Source of the DNA: Ophiocordyceps camponoti-saundersi (nom. inval.)
Taxonomy: Eukaryota > Ascomycota > Sordariomycetes > Hypocreales > Ophiocordycipitaceae
Direction of reading: 5' to 3'
DNA: 13,957 nucleotides
NCBI GenBank assembly: GCA_003339415.1
Contig: PDHQ01000462.1
Coordinates: 8,278-22,234 of the forward strand
The position numbers and the translations under genes were made by a program. Positions 6,830 through 13,942 of the stretch are shown here, one piece after another. Below the pieces are notes generated by a model that worked only from the letters and a program-made list of their open reading frames with translations, did not search any database and was not told the DNA's origin. The first letter of the stretch is position 1; the number at the start of each line of letters is the position of its first letter.

Positions 6830-9226
6830 TCACCCGCCCAAAAGCTCAGCAAAGCCATCCTCAGCCGCAAACCTAAGCTGCAAATCCCTAAGTTCAGCCC
6901 AGGATGCAATCTCCACCGCCTCATCGTCACACGTCATGAACACATCTCCTTCCCCGACCGCAAAGACATCTAATTTCGCGAGCGACTCGACGAGCTGGGC
7001 GAGGGCGTCGTCTGCCTTTATAGCGAGGGGTCCCTTGCGATCCGGGGCGTCGTGTAAGAGGGAGAGGGCTACGTGGTGGAGTTTGCTTAGGAGGGAGGCG
7101 CCGTTTGGTTCCATGTTTCGCTGGGAGAGGGAGCCGATTATTGTGAGGAGGTTTTGGACTAGGAGCTCGCGTTCTTGGGACATTAGGTGGAGCATTTCTT
7201 TGTCGTCTTCGTCTTGGAGGGCTTTTTCGGGGGAGGGGGGTTGTTGGGGTTGGTCTTGGGGTTCCTTTGCTTCATCTTGGTCTTGTGGTTCTGTCTTTTC
7301 GTCTTGGGCTTCTTGTCGTTGCTGTTGACGTTGCTGTTGTTGTTCGCTGAGGTGGACGTCGCGGAGGGTAAAGTATAGGTCGACAAAGTAGGCGCGGGTG
7401 GCGAGTTGCGAGACGAAGATGTTAGCCTTTTGGATCTCGTGCTGGAGCTGGCGTCGGCGCAGGGGGTGGGCCTTGATGACGGCGCGGACGTCGTGCGCCG
7501 GCTGTGGGTTCGGCCAGCCGGGCGGCACGTACTGCAGGCCGGCGTCTGCGGCCGCCGCGTCGTCGTCGCCGTCTTCTTCGACGCTGAGCTGGCTGCCTAG
7601 CTGGAGCTCGGGGGGCAGGTTGTCGACGATGCTCTTGGCCGCCACGAGGCCGTCGCGCAGGAGGAGCCGCTGGTCGGCCCAGGGGAGGGTGCTCATGCCG
7701 TAGGCGAGCTCGAGGCTGACGATGCCGTTCATCGTCGTGTAGATGTCGATGGCGAAGCGGAACCCCGTCAGGAGGGTGACGCTGCCCTCGGGCTGGTGCA
7801 TGACCTCGTTGGCCAGCACGCAGATGTCGTCGACGTTGTCCGGGTAGGCCGGGTAGGGGAGGCTGGGCGTCGACGGCGCGATGACGAGGTCGGTCGCCGA
7901 CTGGGACGCGCCGAACTGCGAAAAGGAGCTGCATTGAACGTCCGACGAGTCAGAGACGGAAAGGAAGAAACGACGAGCTGCAGAGGAAAAAACAGGGGGG
8001 AAAGGGTAAGCACACCGGACGCCCAGCAAGAGACACCAGAAGATGCGCTTCCCTATCTGATCCTTCACATGGTTAAATGGCAACGGATCGGCCGAGTAGG
8101 CGTCGTTGCCAAACGTTGGGAGATGGCCCGGGTGCTTGGGGCGAGAGAAGCCCAGCTCGCGGATCAGGGTCAGCGTCTCGGCCAGGAAATAGCGCGACGC
8201 GTTCCACTGGCCGGCGTAGGCGGATGCGAGGCCGAGGAAGTAGCTGGTAGCGGCGTCGTCCAGAGTCTTGGGCTGCTTCAGAACCCAACGGCTCCCGCGC
8301 GTAATCAGGGCCACGTCGCGGCAGCGGTCGACCATGGCCACGGGCCGGGGGAAGAGCTGCGAGCCGTGCTGGGCCTTGAGGTGCTCGCGCGCGCTGCGGG
8401 GAAAGGAGGCGACCAGGGCGGCGACCATGGCGGCGAGGAGGCCGAGGAACTCTGGCCGCGTCCGGTCCTCTCGGTTGGCAAACGACTGCCGAAATGTGGG
8501 CTCGTGGGGAAACGGCGACAGCGGATGGACGTAGGTGAAGAAGTCGTCTACCAGGTGCTCGAGCACGGGCAGAGGCGCAATGGCGTCGGCGTCGACGACG
8601 GCATCGGCCGAGATGCTGACGAGCGTCTTGGCCGCGTTGTGCGGCGAGGGCGAAGCGGCGGCAGTGGAAGAAGAGGACGGGACGGCCACATCGACGCGGG
8701 CGCGCTTGGCAGCTTTGGCCGCCTCGGCATGCTTGTTTGGCGGTCCTCGACGCTTCGTCTCGCGCGCGTAGGTGCAGTCGACGCCTAGCTCGCGACACGG
8801 CCTGCAGGGGATGCTGGAGTCGTCACACTTGACCTTGCGCATACTGCACATGTCACAGGCTCGGCGGAGACGCGTCAGCTTCGGGTTAATGGTGGGATCT
8901 CGACCGACGGCCACGAGGCTCCCCAAGGACGACGACTGCTGCTGCTGCGGCGGCGGCGGCGGAGGAGGAGGAGGAGGAGGTGCCGGAGGCAGGGGCGAAG
9001 ACTGCGGCGCCGCGAGGTCGGCCACCGCTTCGACGGCATCGTGTAGAGCCTGGGAGTCATCGATGGCCTGGGCTGCTGCGGCATCGCTGGCAGCCTGCAG
9101 CATCTCCAGCCCGTTGCTGGCATAGGCGTGAGCAGCAGCAGCAGCTGCTGCCGCGGCGACGGCGGCGGCGGCCGAGGAAGATGAAGGCGTCTGCTCACGG
9201 CTCGCCATGGCAGATTGTCGGCCCAT
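6830..9226 (-). CDS. Zn2Cys6 (GAL4-type) fungal transcription factor with middle homology region
   Basis: Reading right to left, the frame from ATG 9226 to TGA 6830 is open for 798 residues. Removing a likely 87-nt intron (exons 9226-8016 and 7928-6830) gives 769. Features: poly-Ala segment (about 19-32), run of Pro then Gln (about 84-97), and a canonical C6 cluster (C124, C127, C134, C141, C144, C151; spacing 2-6-6-2-6). A basic stretch KRRGPPNKH...KRAR (158-177) follows and is a likely nuclear signal. From about 218, hydrophobic helices (LEHLVDDFFTYVHPLSPF..., then FLGLASAYAGQW and AETLTLIRELGF) match the fungal_trans middle homology region. A Gln/Glu/Asp-rich insert lies at about 599-647 of the spliced form, followed by a conserved-looking helical C-terminus. 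It acts in the nucleus as a DNA-binding regulator. I do not recognise the orthologue, so target and inducer are unknown. ATG 9208 (Met7) is an alternative start. Confidence 0.9.
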   Translation of the reverse strand: MGRQSAMASREQTPSSSSAAAAVAAAAAAAAAHAYASNGLEMLQAASDAAAAQAIDDSQALHDAVEAVADLAAPQSSPLPPAPPPPPPPPPPPQQQQSSSLGSLVAVGRDPTINPKLTRLRRACDMCSMRKVKCDDSSIPCRPCRELGVDCTYARETKRRGPPNKHAEAAKAAKRARVDVAVPSSSSTAAASPSPHNAAKTLVSISADAVVDADAIAPLPVLEHLVDDFFTYVHPLSPFPHEPTFRQSFANREDRTRPEFLGLLAAMVAALVASFPRSAREHLKAQHGSQLFPRPVAMVDRCRDVALITRGSRWVLKQPKTLDDAATSYFLGLASAYAGQWNASRYFLAETLTLIRELGFSRPKHPGHLPTFGNDAYSADPLPFNHVKDQIGKRIFWCLLLGVRCAYPFPPVFSSAARRFFLSVSDSSDVQCSSFSQFGASQSATDLVIAPSTPSLPYPAYPDNVDDICVLANEVMHQPEGSVTLLTGFRFAIDIYTTMNGIVSLELAYGMSTLPWADQRLLLRDGLVAAKSIVDNLPPELQLGSQLSVEEDGDDDAAAADAGLQYVPPGWPNPQPAHDVRAVIKAHPLRRRQLQHEIQKANIFVSQLATRAYFVDLYFTLRDVHLSEQQQQRQQQRQEAQDEKTEPQDQDEAKEPQDQPQQPPSPEKALQDEDDKEMLHLMSQERELLVQNLLTIIGSLSQRNMEPNGASLLSKLHHVALSLLHDAPDRKGPLAIKADDALAQLVESLAKLDVFAVGEGDVFMTCDDEAVEIASWAELRDLQLRFAAEDGFAELLGG
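7929..8015 (-). other. Likely 87-nt stop-free intron in the Zn2Cys6 gene
   Basis: On the minus strand the donor GTGTGC follows GGCGTCCG, the acceptor AATGCAG lies before CTCCTTTTC, and a CTGAC branch point sits at 7953-7949. The segment is pyrimidine-rich and encodes a Phe/Ser-rich peptide unlike its surroundings. Splicing yields ...CLLLGVRSFSQFGASQS, a smooth join in the middle homology region. The length is 29 codons exactly and contains no stop, so gene finders could miss it and retention would keep the frame. Confidence 0.8.
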
Positions 9227-9337
9227 GTCCGGGACGTTGATGAAGCGAGGTGAGGCCGAAGGGGGAAGCGCCGAAAAAAAATAGTCGTCGTCTTCATCTC
9301 CCGCTCCTCTTCCCCACCAAGCGGGCTGGGGCAGACA

Positions 9338-9350
9338 GTCACGTGACGTA
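9338..9350. promoter_or_regulatory. E-box palindrome overlapping a CRE-like site
   Basis: GTCACGTGAC (9338-9347) is a perfect 10-bp palindrome around CACGTG, the core for bHLH proteins such as Cbf1 or Pho4. It overlaps TGACGTA (9344-9350), a bZIP ATF/CREB-type word. It lies 112 bp upstream of the Zn2Cys6 start codon and about 790 bp from tps2. Function is inferred from motif and position only. Confidence 0.55.
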
Positions 9351-9377
9351 TCACATCGAACGACCGTTGGAAGGTCA

Positions 9378-9409
9378 GCATCAGAATTAATAGCTCGTTA
9401 ATTTGATGC
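9378..9409. repeat. Imperfect inverted repeat in the divergent promoter
   Basis: Left arm GCATCAGAATTAA (9378-9390) and right arm TTAATTTGATGC (9398-9409) are complementary over 12 bp with a single unpaired G, around a 7-nt spacer TAGCTCG. It could be an operator-like site for a dimeric regulator or a cruciform. No known regulator is assigned. Confidence 0.6.
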
Positions 9410-9680
9410 AGAAAAACAAGCTGCTCGCAGCCTGGAAATACTTGTTTGTATGTCAGCCAGTGGATGGAAATGTCAAATTTGTTTTCACATGAAAATTAGG
9501 TCGTTACTGTCCCTTCCCCCCCCCTTCCTTGTTTGCTTTCTTCATCATCAGACTTATCCCTCGTCTTTCTTTTCTCTTCATCATGTTCTCTTCATTAGGA
9601 AGATGATTACCTCATCTTAGTAAGCGTGCTGTTTGCGGCCATCCGCGGGGGGAGCGCGGGGAAGAGACAGAGAGAGCCAC

Positions 9681-9695
9681 TCACTCAGTGACTCA
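9681..9695. promoter_or_regulatory. AP-1/Gcn4-type site overlapping a short palindrome
   Basis: TGACTCA (9689-9695) is the consensus for Gcn4/Cpc1 and AP-1-type bZIP factors. It overlaps the inverted repeat TCACT-C-AGTGA (9681-9691). It is about 445 bp upstream of the tps2 start. A 7-bp motif can occur by chance. Confidence 0.4.
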
Positions 9696-9953
9696 TGAAT
9701 TGCACATGTTACTGTACATACATACAGTGTTCGTACGGACATCATCCTGCAGCCTTCACCCCCAACAGAACAGCTAGTCAATCCTCGGGCTGGACGATCG
9801 CAGCAGCATCGGCAGCGGCGGCGGCGGCGGGCGGCAGCGGAGAAGAGACAGAGGCATTTGCCCAGCTGTCGTTGCCCTGATTGACACAGAGAGGAATACA
9901 TTCAGCCCTCTATCGACCTTGACCCATCACCTACAACAGAGCCGCCCACGTCT

Positions 9954-10050
9954 CCCCTCTTCCTCCCCCCCCCTCCCCCCCGCCGCCTCCGCCGCCTAAT
10001 GCCCCGATCCCAGCGCCGGCCCACCGCGCCATCACGCGCCGTCTCCCCCT
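9954..10050 (+). promoter_or_regulatory. Three CCCCT stress-element cores upstream of tps2
   Basis: CCCCT occurs at 9954-9958, 9970-9974 and 10046-10050, within 190 bp of the tps2 start codon. CCCCT is the core of the yeast stress response element bound by Msn2/Msn4-type proteins, and yeast trehalose genes are known to use such elements. The stretch is very C-rich, so chance occurrence is likely for at least one copy, and some may lie inside the transcribed leader. Confidence 0.3.
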
Positions 10051-10052
10051 AG
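9999..10052 (+). other. Possible 17-codon upstream ORF in the tps2 leader
   Basis: ATG at 9999 is followed by 16 further codons and TAG at 10050-10052, ending 88 nt before the tps2 ATG. No other ATG lies between it and the tps2 start. If the transcript begins upstream of 9999 this uORF could dampen tps2 translation. The transcription start is unknown. Confidence 0.35.
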
Positions 10053-10140
10053 AGCTATCTCTCTACTGTCCGGGCGTTCATCCTCGATCATTGGCTTCGC
10101 CGTCTTTCTCCTCGTCGTCCTCCGACATCGGAACGTCATC

Positions 10141-12885
10141 ATGACGCGCCGCGAATCTCTGGCCGAGCTTCGCGCTGCCAATCCGGAGCTGGCTCTCAGC
10201 GGAAACATCATTTCCGTCACCTTCGACCTGCCTTACGCTCTAACCTACTGCAAGGGCGGCGATTGGGTCGGTGGAGGCCCGCGCTTGGTGCTGCAGCTTC
10301 TGCTGTCATCACTGACTCGTCTCTACAGAAGCTCAAGCCGCGACGCGGTCAGTCGGCGCTCTTCGACGCGTTGGCGCATCTGTCGTCCGACGTCACACCC
10401 TGGAACCACACCGTCGTCGCGTGGACCGGCGAGATCGAGTCGCCGTCGCCGTCAAACGCTCCTTCGGCCGCCGACGTCAACGGTCTTGACAGCCGCTTAC
10501 CGACGCCGCCCCTCTCGGATGGGCTACGCATATGTCGCGATGACCAGGCGCGTCTCGAGTACCGCCTCGCACACGACGGACTTATCCGAGCCGTCCCCGT
10601 CTGGCTGGCCGATGACGACGACGACGGTGGCAATGGTGTCACATTACGCGACCAGACACGTTGGCGCCGCTACGCCCAGCATGAACTCTTCGTCCTCCTC
10701 CACTACCAGCAGAACGAGCCGACCGACGGCCGGCGGGAACGTGTTCAATGGGCCGACTACTACCGGATGAACCAACATTTCGCCGACCGCGTGCTCGAAG
10801 TCTACCGGCCCGGCGACGTCGTCATTGTCCACGACTACCCCCTAATGTTGCTGCCCAGCATGCTGCGACGGCGCGCGCCCGCCATGTACCTATCCTTCTT
10901 CCTACACTGTCCGTTTCCCAGTAGCGAGTTCGTCCGCTGCCTCCCGAGGCGAAAAGAGGTACTCGAGGGCGTACTGGGCGCCAACCTGATTGGCTTCCAG
11001 TCGTATAGCTACTCGCGCCACTTTCTCAGCTGTTGCACCCGCATCCTCGGCTTCCCTTCGGACACGCTGGGTGTCGACACCTACGGCTCGCGCGTCCAGG
11101 TCGGCGTGTTCCCCGTCGGCATCGACACGGCCAAGGTCGAGTCCCTGGCGTGGAGCGACTCGGTCAGCGCCAAGCTGGACGCGCTGCGTGCCCTGTATGC
11201 CGGCAAGAAGATCATCGTCGGCCGCGACCGGCTCGACAGCGTTCGCGGCGTCACGCAAAAACTGCAGGCCTTTGATCGCTTCCTCCAGCTGTACCCGGAG
11301 TGGCGGGAGCGTGTCGTCCTCATCCAGGTGACGTCACCGGCCGGCCGTAACGACGACGACGGCGAGGCCCGTGTCGGCACCCGCGTCAACGAGCTCATCA
11401 TGAAGATCAACGGCCAGTACGGCAGCCTCGGCTTCTCGCCCGTTCAGCACTACCCGCAGTACCTAAGCCAGGACGAGTATTTCGCCCTGCTGCGCGCGGC
11501 CGACATCGGGCTCATCACGTCGGTGCGCGACGGCATGAACACGATGAGCTTCGAGTTCGTGGTGTGCCAGAAGTACGGCCGCAGCCCGCTGATGCTGTCA
11601 GAATTCAGCGGGACGGCGACAAGCCTGGGCGATGCGATCCACATCAATCCCTGGGACTTGACGGGCGTCGCCGACCGCATCCACGCGGCGCTGACGATGC
11701 CGGACGAGGCGCGCGCGGACATGCAGTCGCGCCTCTACCGTCACGTCACGATGCACGACGCCCAAGCTTGGATGGCCAAGCTGATCCGCAAGGCCTGCAC
11801 CGTCCTGGGCGAGGCCGGCGCGGTGGCGACGCCGATGCTAGACCGGGCCCTGTTGCTGAAGCAGTATCGTTCCGCCGGCAAGCGGCTCTTCATGTTCGAC
11901 TACGACGGTACACTGACGCCGATCGTGCGCGAGCCGAGCGCGGCCATACCGTCAGAACGCATCATCCACGCGCTGGCCATGCTCGCGGCCGATAAGCGCA
12001 ACGCCGTATGGATCATCTCGGGCCGCGATCAGGATTTCCTCGGCCACCACCTCGGGCACGTGCCGCGCCTGGGCTTCTCGGCCGAGCACGGCAGCTTTAT
12101 GCGTCATCCCGGCTCGGACCAGTGGGTCAACCTGGCGGAGAAGCTCGACATGGGTTGGCAGACGGAGGTTATGGACGTGTTTCAGACCTACACGGACAAG
12201 GTGCCGGGTGTGTTTTTTCTTTCCCTCTCTCTCTCTCTCTCTCCTGTCTTGATGTCTTTCCCCACCTTCTTGTGACGCCTTGGCTCTAACCGCGAGAGGG
12301 CTTTTCTTCTGCTGTTCATCAGGGTCCTTCATCGAGCGCAAGCGATGCGCCTTGACGTGGCACTACCGCCTCGCCGATCCGGAGCTGGGGCTGCACATGT
12401 CGCGCGAGTGCCAGGCCGAACTCGGGGCCGGTGTGGCCTGTCGTTGGGAAGTCGAGGTGATGCCGGGCAAGGCCAACATCGAAGTGAGGCCTACCTTTAT
12501 CAACAAGGGAGAGATTGCCAAGCGGCTGGTGGCCACCTATCACAAGCCGCGGGCACAGAAGGGCGAGCATGGGGAGGTAGACGACGGTGAGATTGGGTTT
12601 GCGCTCTGCATGGGAGACGATTTCACCGACGAAGACATGTTCCGCAGCCTCAACGGCGCGTCCGGACCGGTGCTAAAGTCCGAAGGCGTCTTTACCGTCA
12701 CCGTAGGGGCCAGCACCAAGGTGACTCTCGCCAAGTGGCACTTGCTGGAGCCGGAGGACGTCATCGAATGCGTGGCGCTTCTGGCGGGGGAACAGGGGCA
12801 TACAGGGGGTCCCGAGCGGATGGGGGGTGTGAATTTGGCAGCTCTCAGCACGGTCGAGGGGCATATTCCGCCTGAAGAGACGTGA
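10141..12885 (+). CDS. tps2: Trehalose-6-phosphate phosphatase, Tps2 type (degenerate GT20 synthase domain plus HAD phosphatase)
   Basis: Coding parts 10141-10266, 10329-12207 and 12323-12885 give 855 residues, close to yeast Tps2. The ATG has A at -3. It removes phosphate from trehalose 6-phosphate to give trehalose, normally in the cytosolic Tps complex. The GT20-like domain spans about 22-540. It keeps HDY (210-212), FFLH (232-235), RLD (343-345) and DGMN (443-446). It lacks the N-terminal Arg and Gly-Gly loop of active synthases (here PRRGQSAL), has Pro213 where active enzymes have HDYH, Arg348 for the phosphate-binding Lys, and Thr447 for Leu. So this half is probably not catalytic. The HAD domain (about 558-825) looks complete: DYDGT (566-570, nucleophile D566, acid D568), IISGR (S607), Lys718 in PGKANIEVRP, and GDDFTDED (766-773). 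The tail beyond 825 is divergent. Divergent from the Zn2Cys6 gene. Confidence 0.95.
10267..10328 (+). other. tps2 intron 1 (62 nt, phase 0)
   Basis: The donor GTCGGT follows GGC GAT TGG; the acceptor CTCTACAG precedes AAGCTCAAG. A CTGAC branch point lies at 10312-10316. The join reads KGGDW-KLKPRRG, the expected family sequence, and corrects the frame between exons 1 and 2. The nearby GTGGAG at 10271 would give the wrong frame with this acceptor. Confidence 0.88.
12208..12322 (+). other. tps2 intron 2 (115 nt, phase 1) with a CT microsatellite
   Basis: The donor GTGTGT splits a Gly codon after GTGCCG; the acceptor TTCATCAG precedes GGTCCTTCATC. CTAAC at 12286-12290 is a branch point. The join reads DKVPG-SFIERKR, as in the Tps2 family. 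The intron carries (CT)9 at 12225-12242. Read-through meets a stop at 12273-12275. Confidence 0.93.
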
Positions 12886-13130
12886 TAAAGGGGTGGTGGT
12901 GGTGGTGGGGGGATGGGTTTGGGACTCTATGGAGGGAGGGGGGAAGGTGTTTGGTTATGATTTGCCGCGAGCTTTCTGGGGGATTCACTTGGAAGCTGGA
13001 GAAATGAGGGGGGAGAGGGCGGCATCATGAAGAGGTTTTCGGTACAGGCCGGGGTGGGAAGACTGGGCAATTGGGTATAAAGAGACTGGCACTGGAATAG
13101 ACAGGAGGCGTTGGCGTGTGTCTGGAGCAT

Positions 13131-13158
13131 GTGTGTGTGTGTGTGTATGTATGTATGT
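13131..13158. repeat. (GT)8(ATGT)3 microsatellite
   Basis: Eight GT units followed by three ATGT units, about 245 nt after the tps2 stop codon. Confidence 0.95.
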
Positions 13159-13303
13159 AGAGGGCGCGATTTGGAGAGGCAAGAGTTGAGTTGATGAAAC
13201 GGGGGTATCGGTATAATGATGGAAGTGTGGGTATTCAGTCGGTGGTTGTTGAAGTAGGTGATTTGTTTAGTTGTCTATCCTGTTGGCAACGTTGACAACT
13301 GTT

Positions 13304-13324
13304 GAGAGGGGAGAGGGGAGAGGG
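13304..13324. repeat. (GAGAGGG)3 tandem repeat
   Basis: Three perfect 7-bp units followed by a GAGAGAG variant. Each junction makes AGGGG, the complement of the CCCCT stress-element core, but it lies downstream of tps2 and is probably a simple purine repeat. Confidence 0.85.
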
Positions 13325-13848
13325 GAGAGAGAAAGAGTAGATCTAGTTGAGTTTAACTACCTAGGTTGACTATTCCAGTTTATTCTAGTTGATTCCCAGT
13401 TGAATAGCAGTGAAGAGAAAAGGTTTCCAGGGTGTGTGATTTGAAAGACATAGTACATACGTATAAGGGGTGAGAGAAAGAAGGGTGTAAGTCATGCTTC
13501 TGCGGAAGCACAGCCTCAGCCAAGGCCCCCTTTTCTTTCTCTCCTTCTACCTCTTTCACCTCTGAGGAACCAATTCATGCACAAATCGAGATATTCATTA
13601 CGAAAACCCCCCGAACGTGGCTTGAAAAAGCATCGATCGTATTCGACGAGGTGGGAAAAAAAAAACGGCCCTGGAAACATGCCAGTTTTGCTATCATGGC
13701 GATTTAGGGGGGAAGTGGTATGTTGCAGATTGGTGGTGGGGAAAAAAGAAGGGTATATCGTTACTTATATCGCCGGGGATCGCGATGAGGATGGGGAAAT
13801 GTAATTCATATATGATCTTGCCTTACCCCGGATATGCCGGTGGGAAAT

Positions 13849-13914
13849 GGGGGGGGGGGGGGGGGGGGGGGGGGGCGGGGGGGGGGGGGGCGGGAGGGGG
13901 GGGGGGGGGGGGGG
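13849..13914. repeat. Very long poly-G tract
   Basis: Runs of 27 G (13849-13875), 14 G (13877-13890) and 19 G (13896-13914) are broken only by two C and one A. The tract could form G-quadruplexes if real. Its length and place near the window end make a sequencing or assembly artefact possible. Confidence 0.9.
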
Positions 13915-13916
13915 AG

Positions 13917-13942
13917 TGTGGGTGCACACACAGCACCCCACA
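13917..13942. repeat. Inverted repeat beside the poly-G tract
   Basis: TGTGGGTGC (13917-13925) pairs with GCACCCCACA (13933-13942) with one unpaired C and a 7-nt ACACACA loop. No function is known. Confidence 0.6.

Larger units (their letters stand above)
9227..10140. promoter_or_regulatory. Divergent promoter region between the Zn2Cys6 gene and tps2
   Basis: The two start codons are 914 nt apart and face away from each other, so this region must hold both promoters and 5' leaders. It contains an AT-rich core (9380-9500), an E-box/CRE composite, a TGACTCA site, inverted repeats, and a pyrimidine-rich, C-run-filled leader before tps2. No coding sequence is convincing; the frames near 9617-9901 encode low-complexity peptides. 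Confidence 0.75.

Noticed and set aside
6354..6930. Minus-strand frames of 121-159 residues just downstream of the Zn2Cys6 stop
   Set aside because: Hydrophobic, T-rich-derived peptides without domains; partly overlap the end of the real gene.
7796..8788. A 330-residue plus-strand frame opposite the Zn2Cys6 gene
   Set aside because: Antisense shadow of GC-rich coding DNA, Gly/Arg-rich and without a recognisable domain.
9617..9901. Possible small gene in the divergent promoter
   Set aside because: Both strands give low-complexity Ala/Arg/Cys peptides from GCG/GCA repeats; no support for coding.
10267..10330. Frameshift in tps2 near codon 42
   Set aside because: A 62-nt intron with branch point and GT..AG ends explains the frame change and restores the family sequence.
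13577..13804. A 75-residue frame near the end of the window
   Set aside because: It begins with ATG but has no domain, poor composition and no neighbours that support it.
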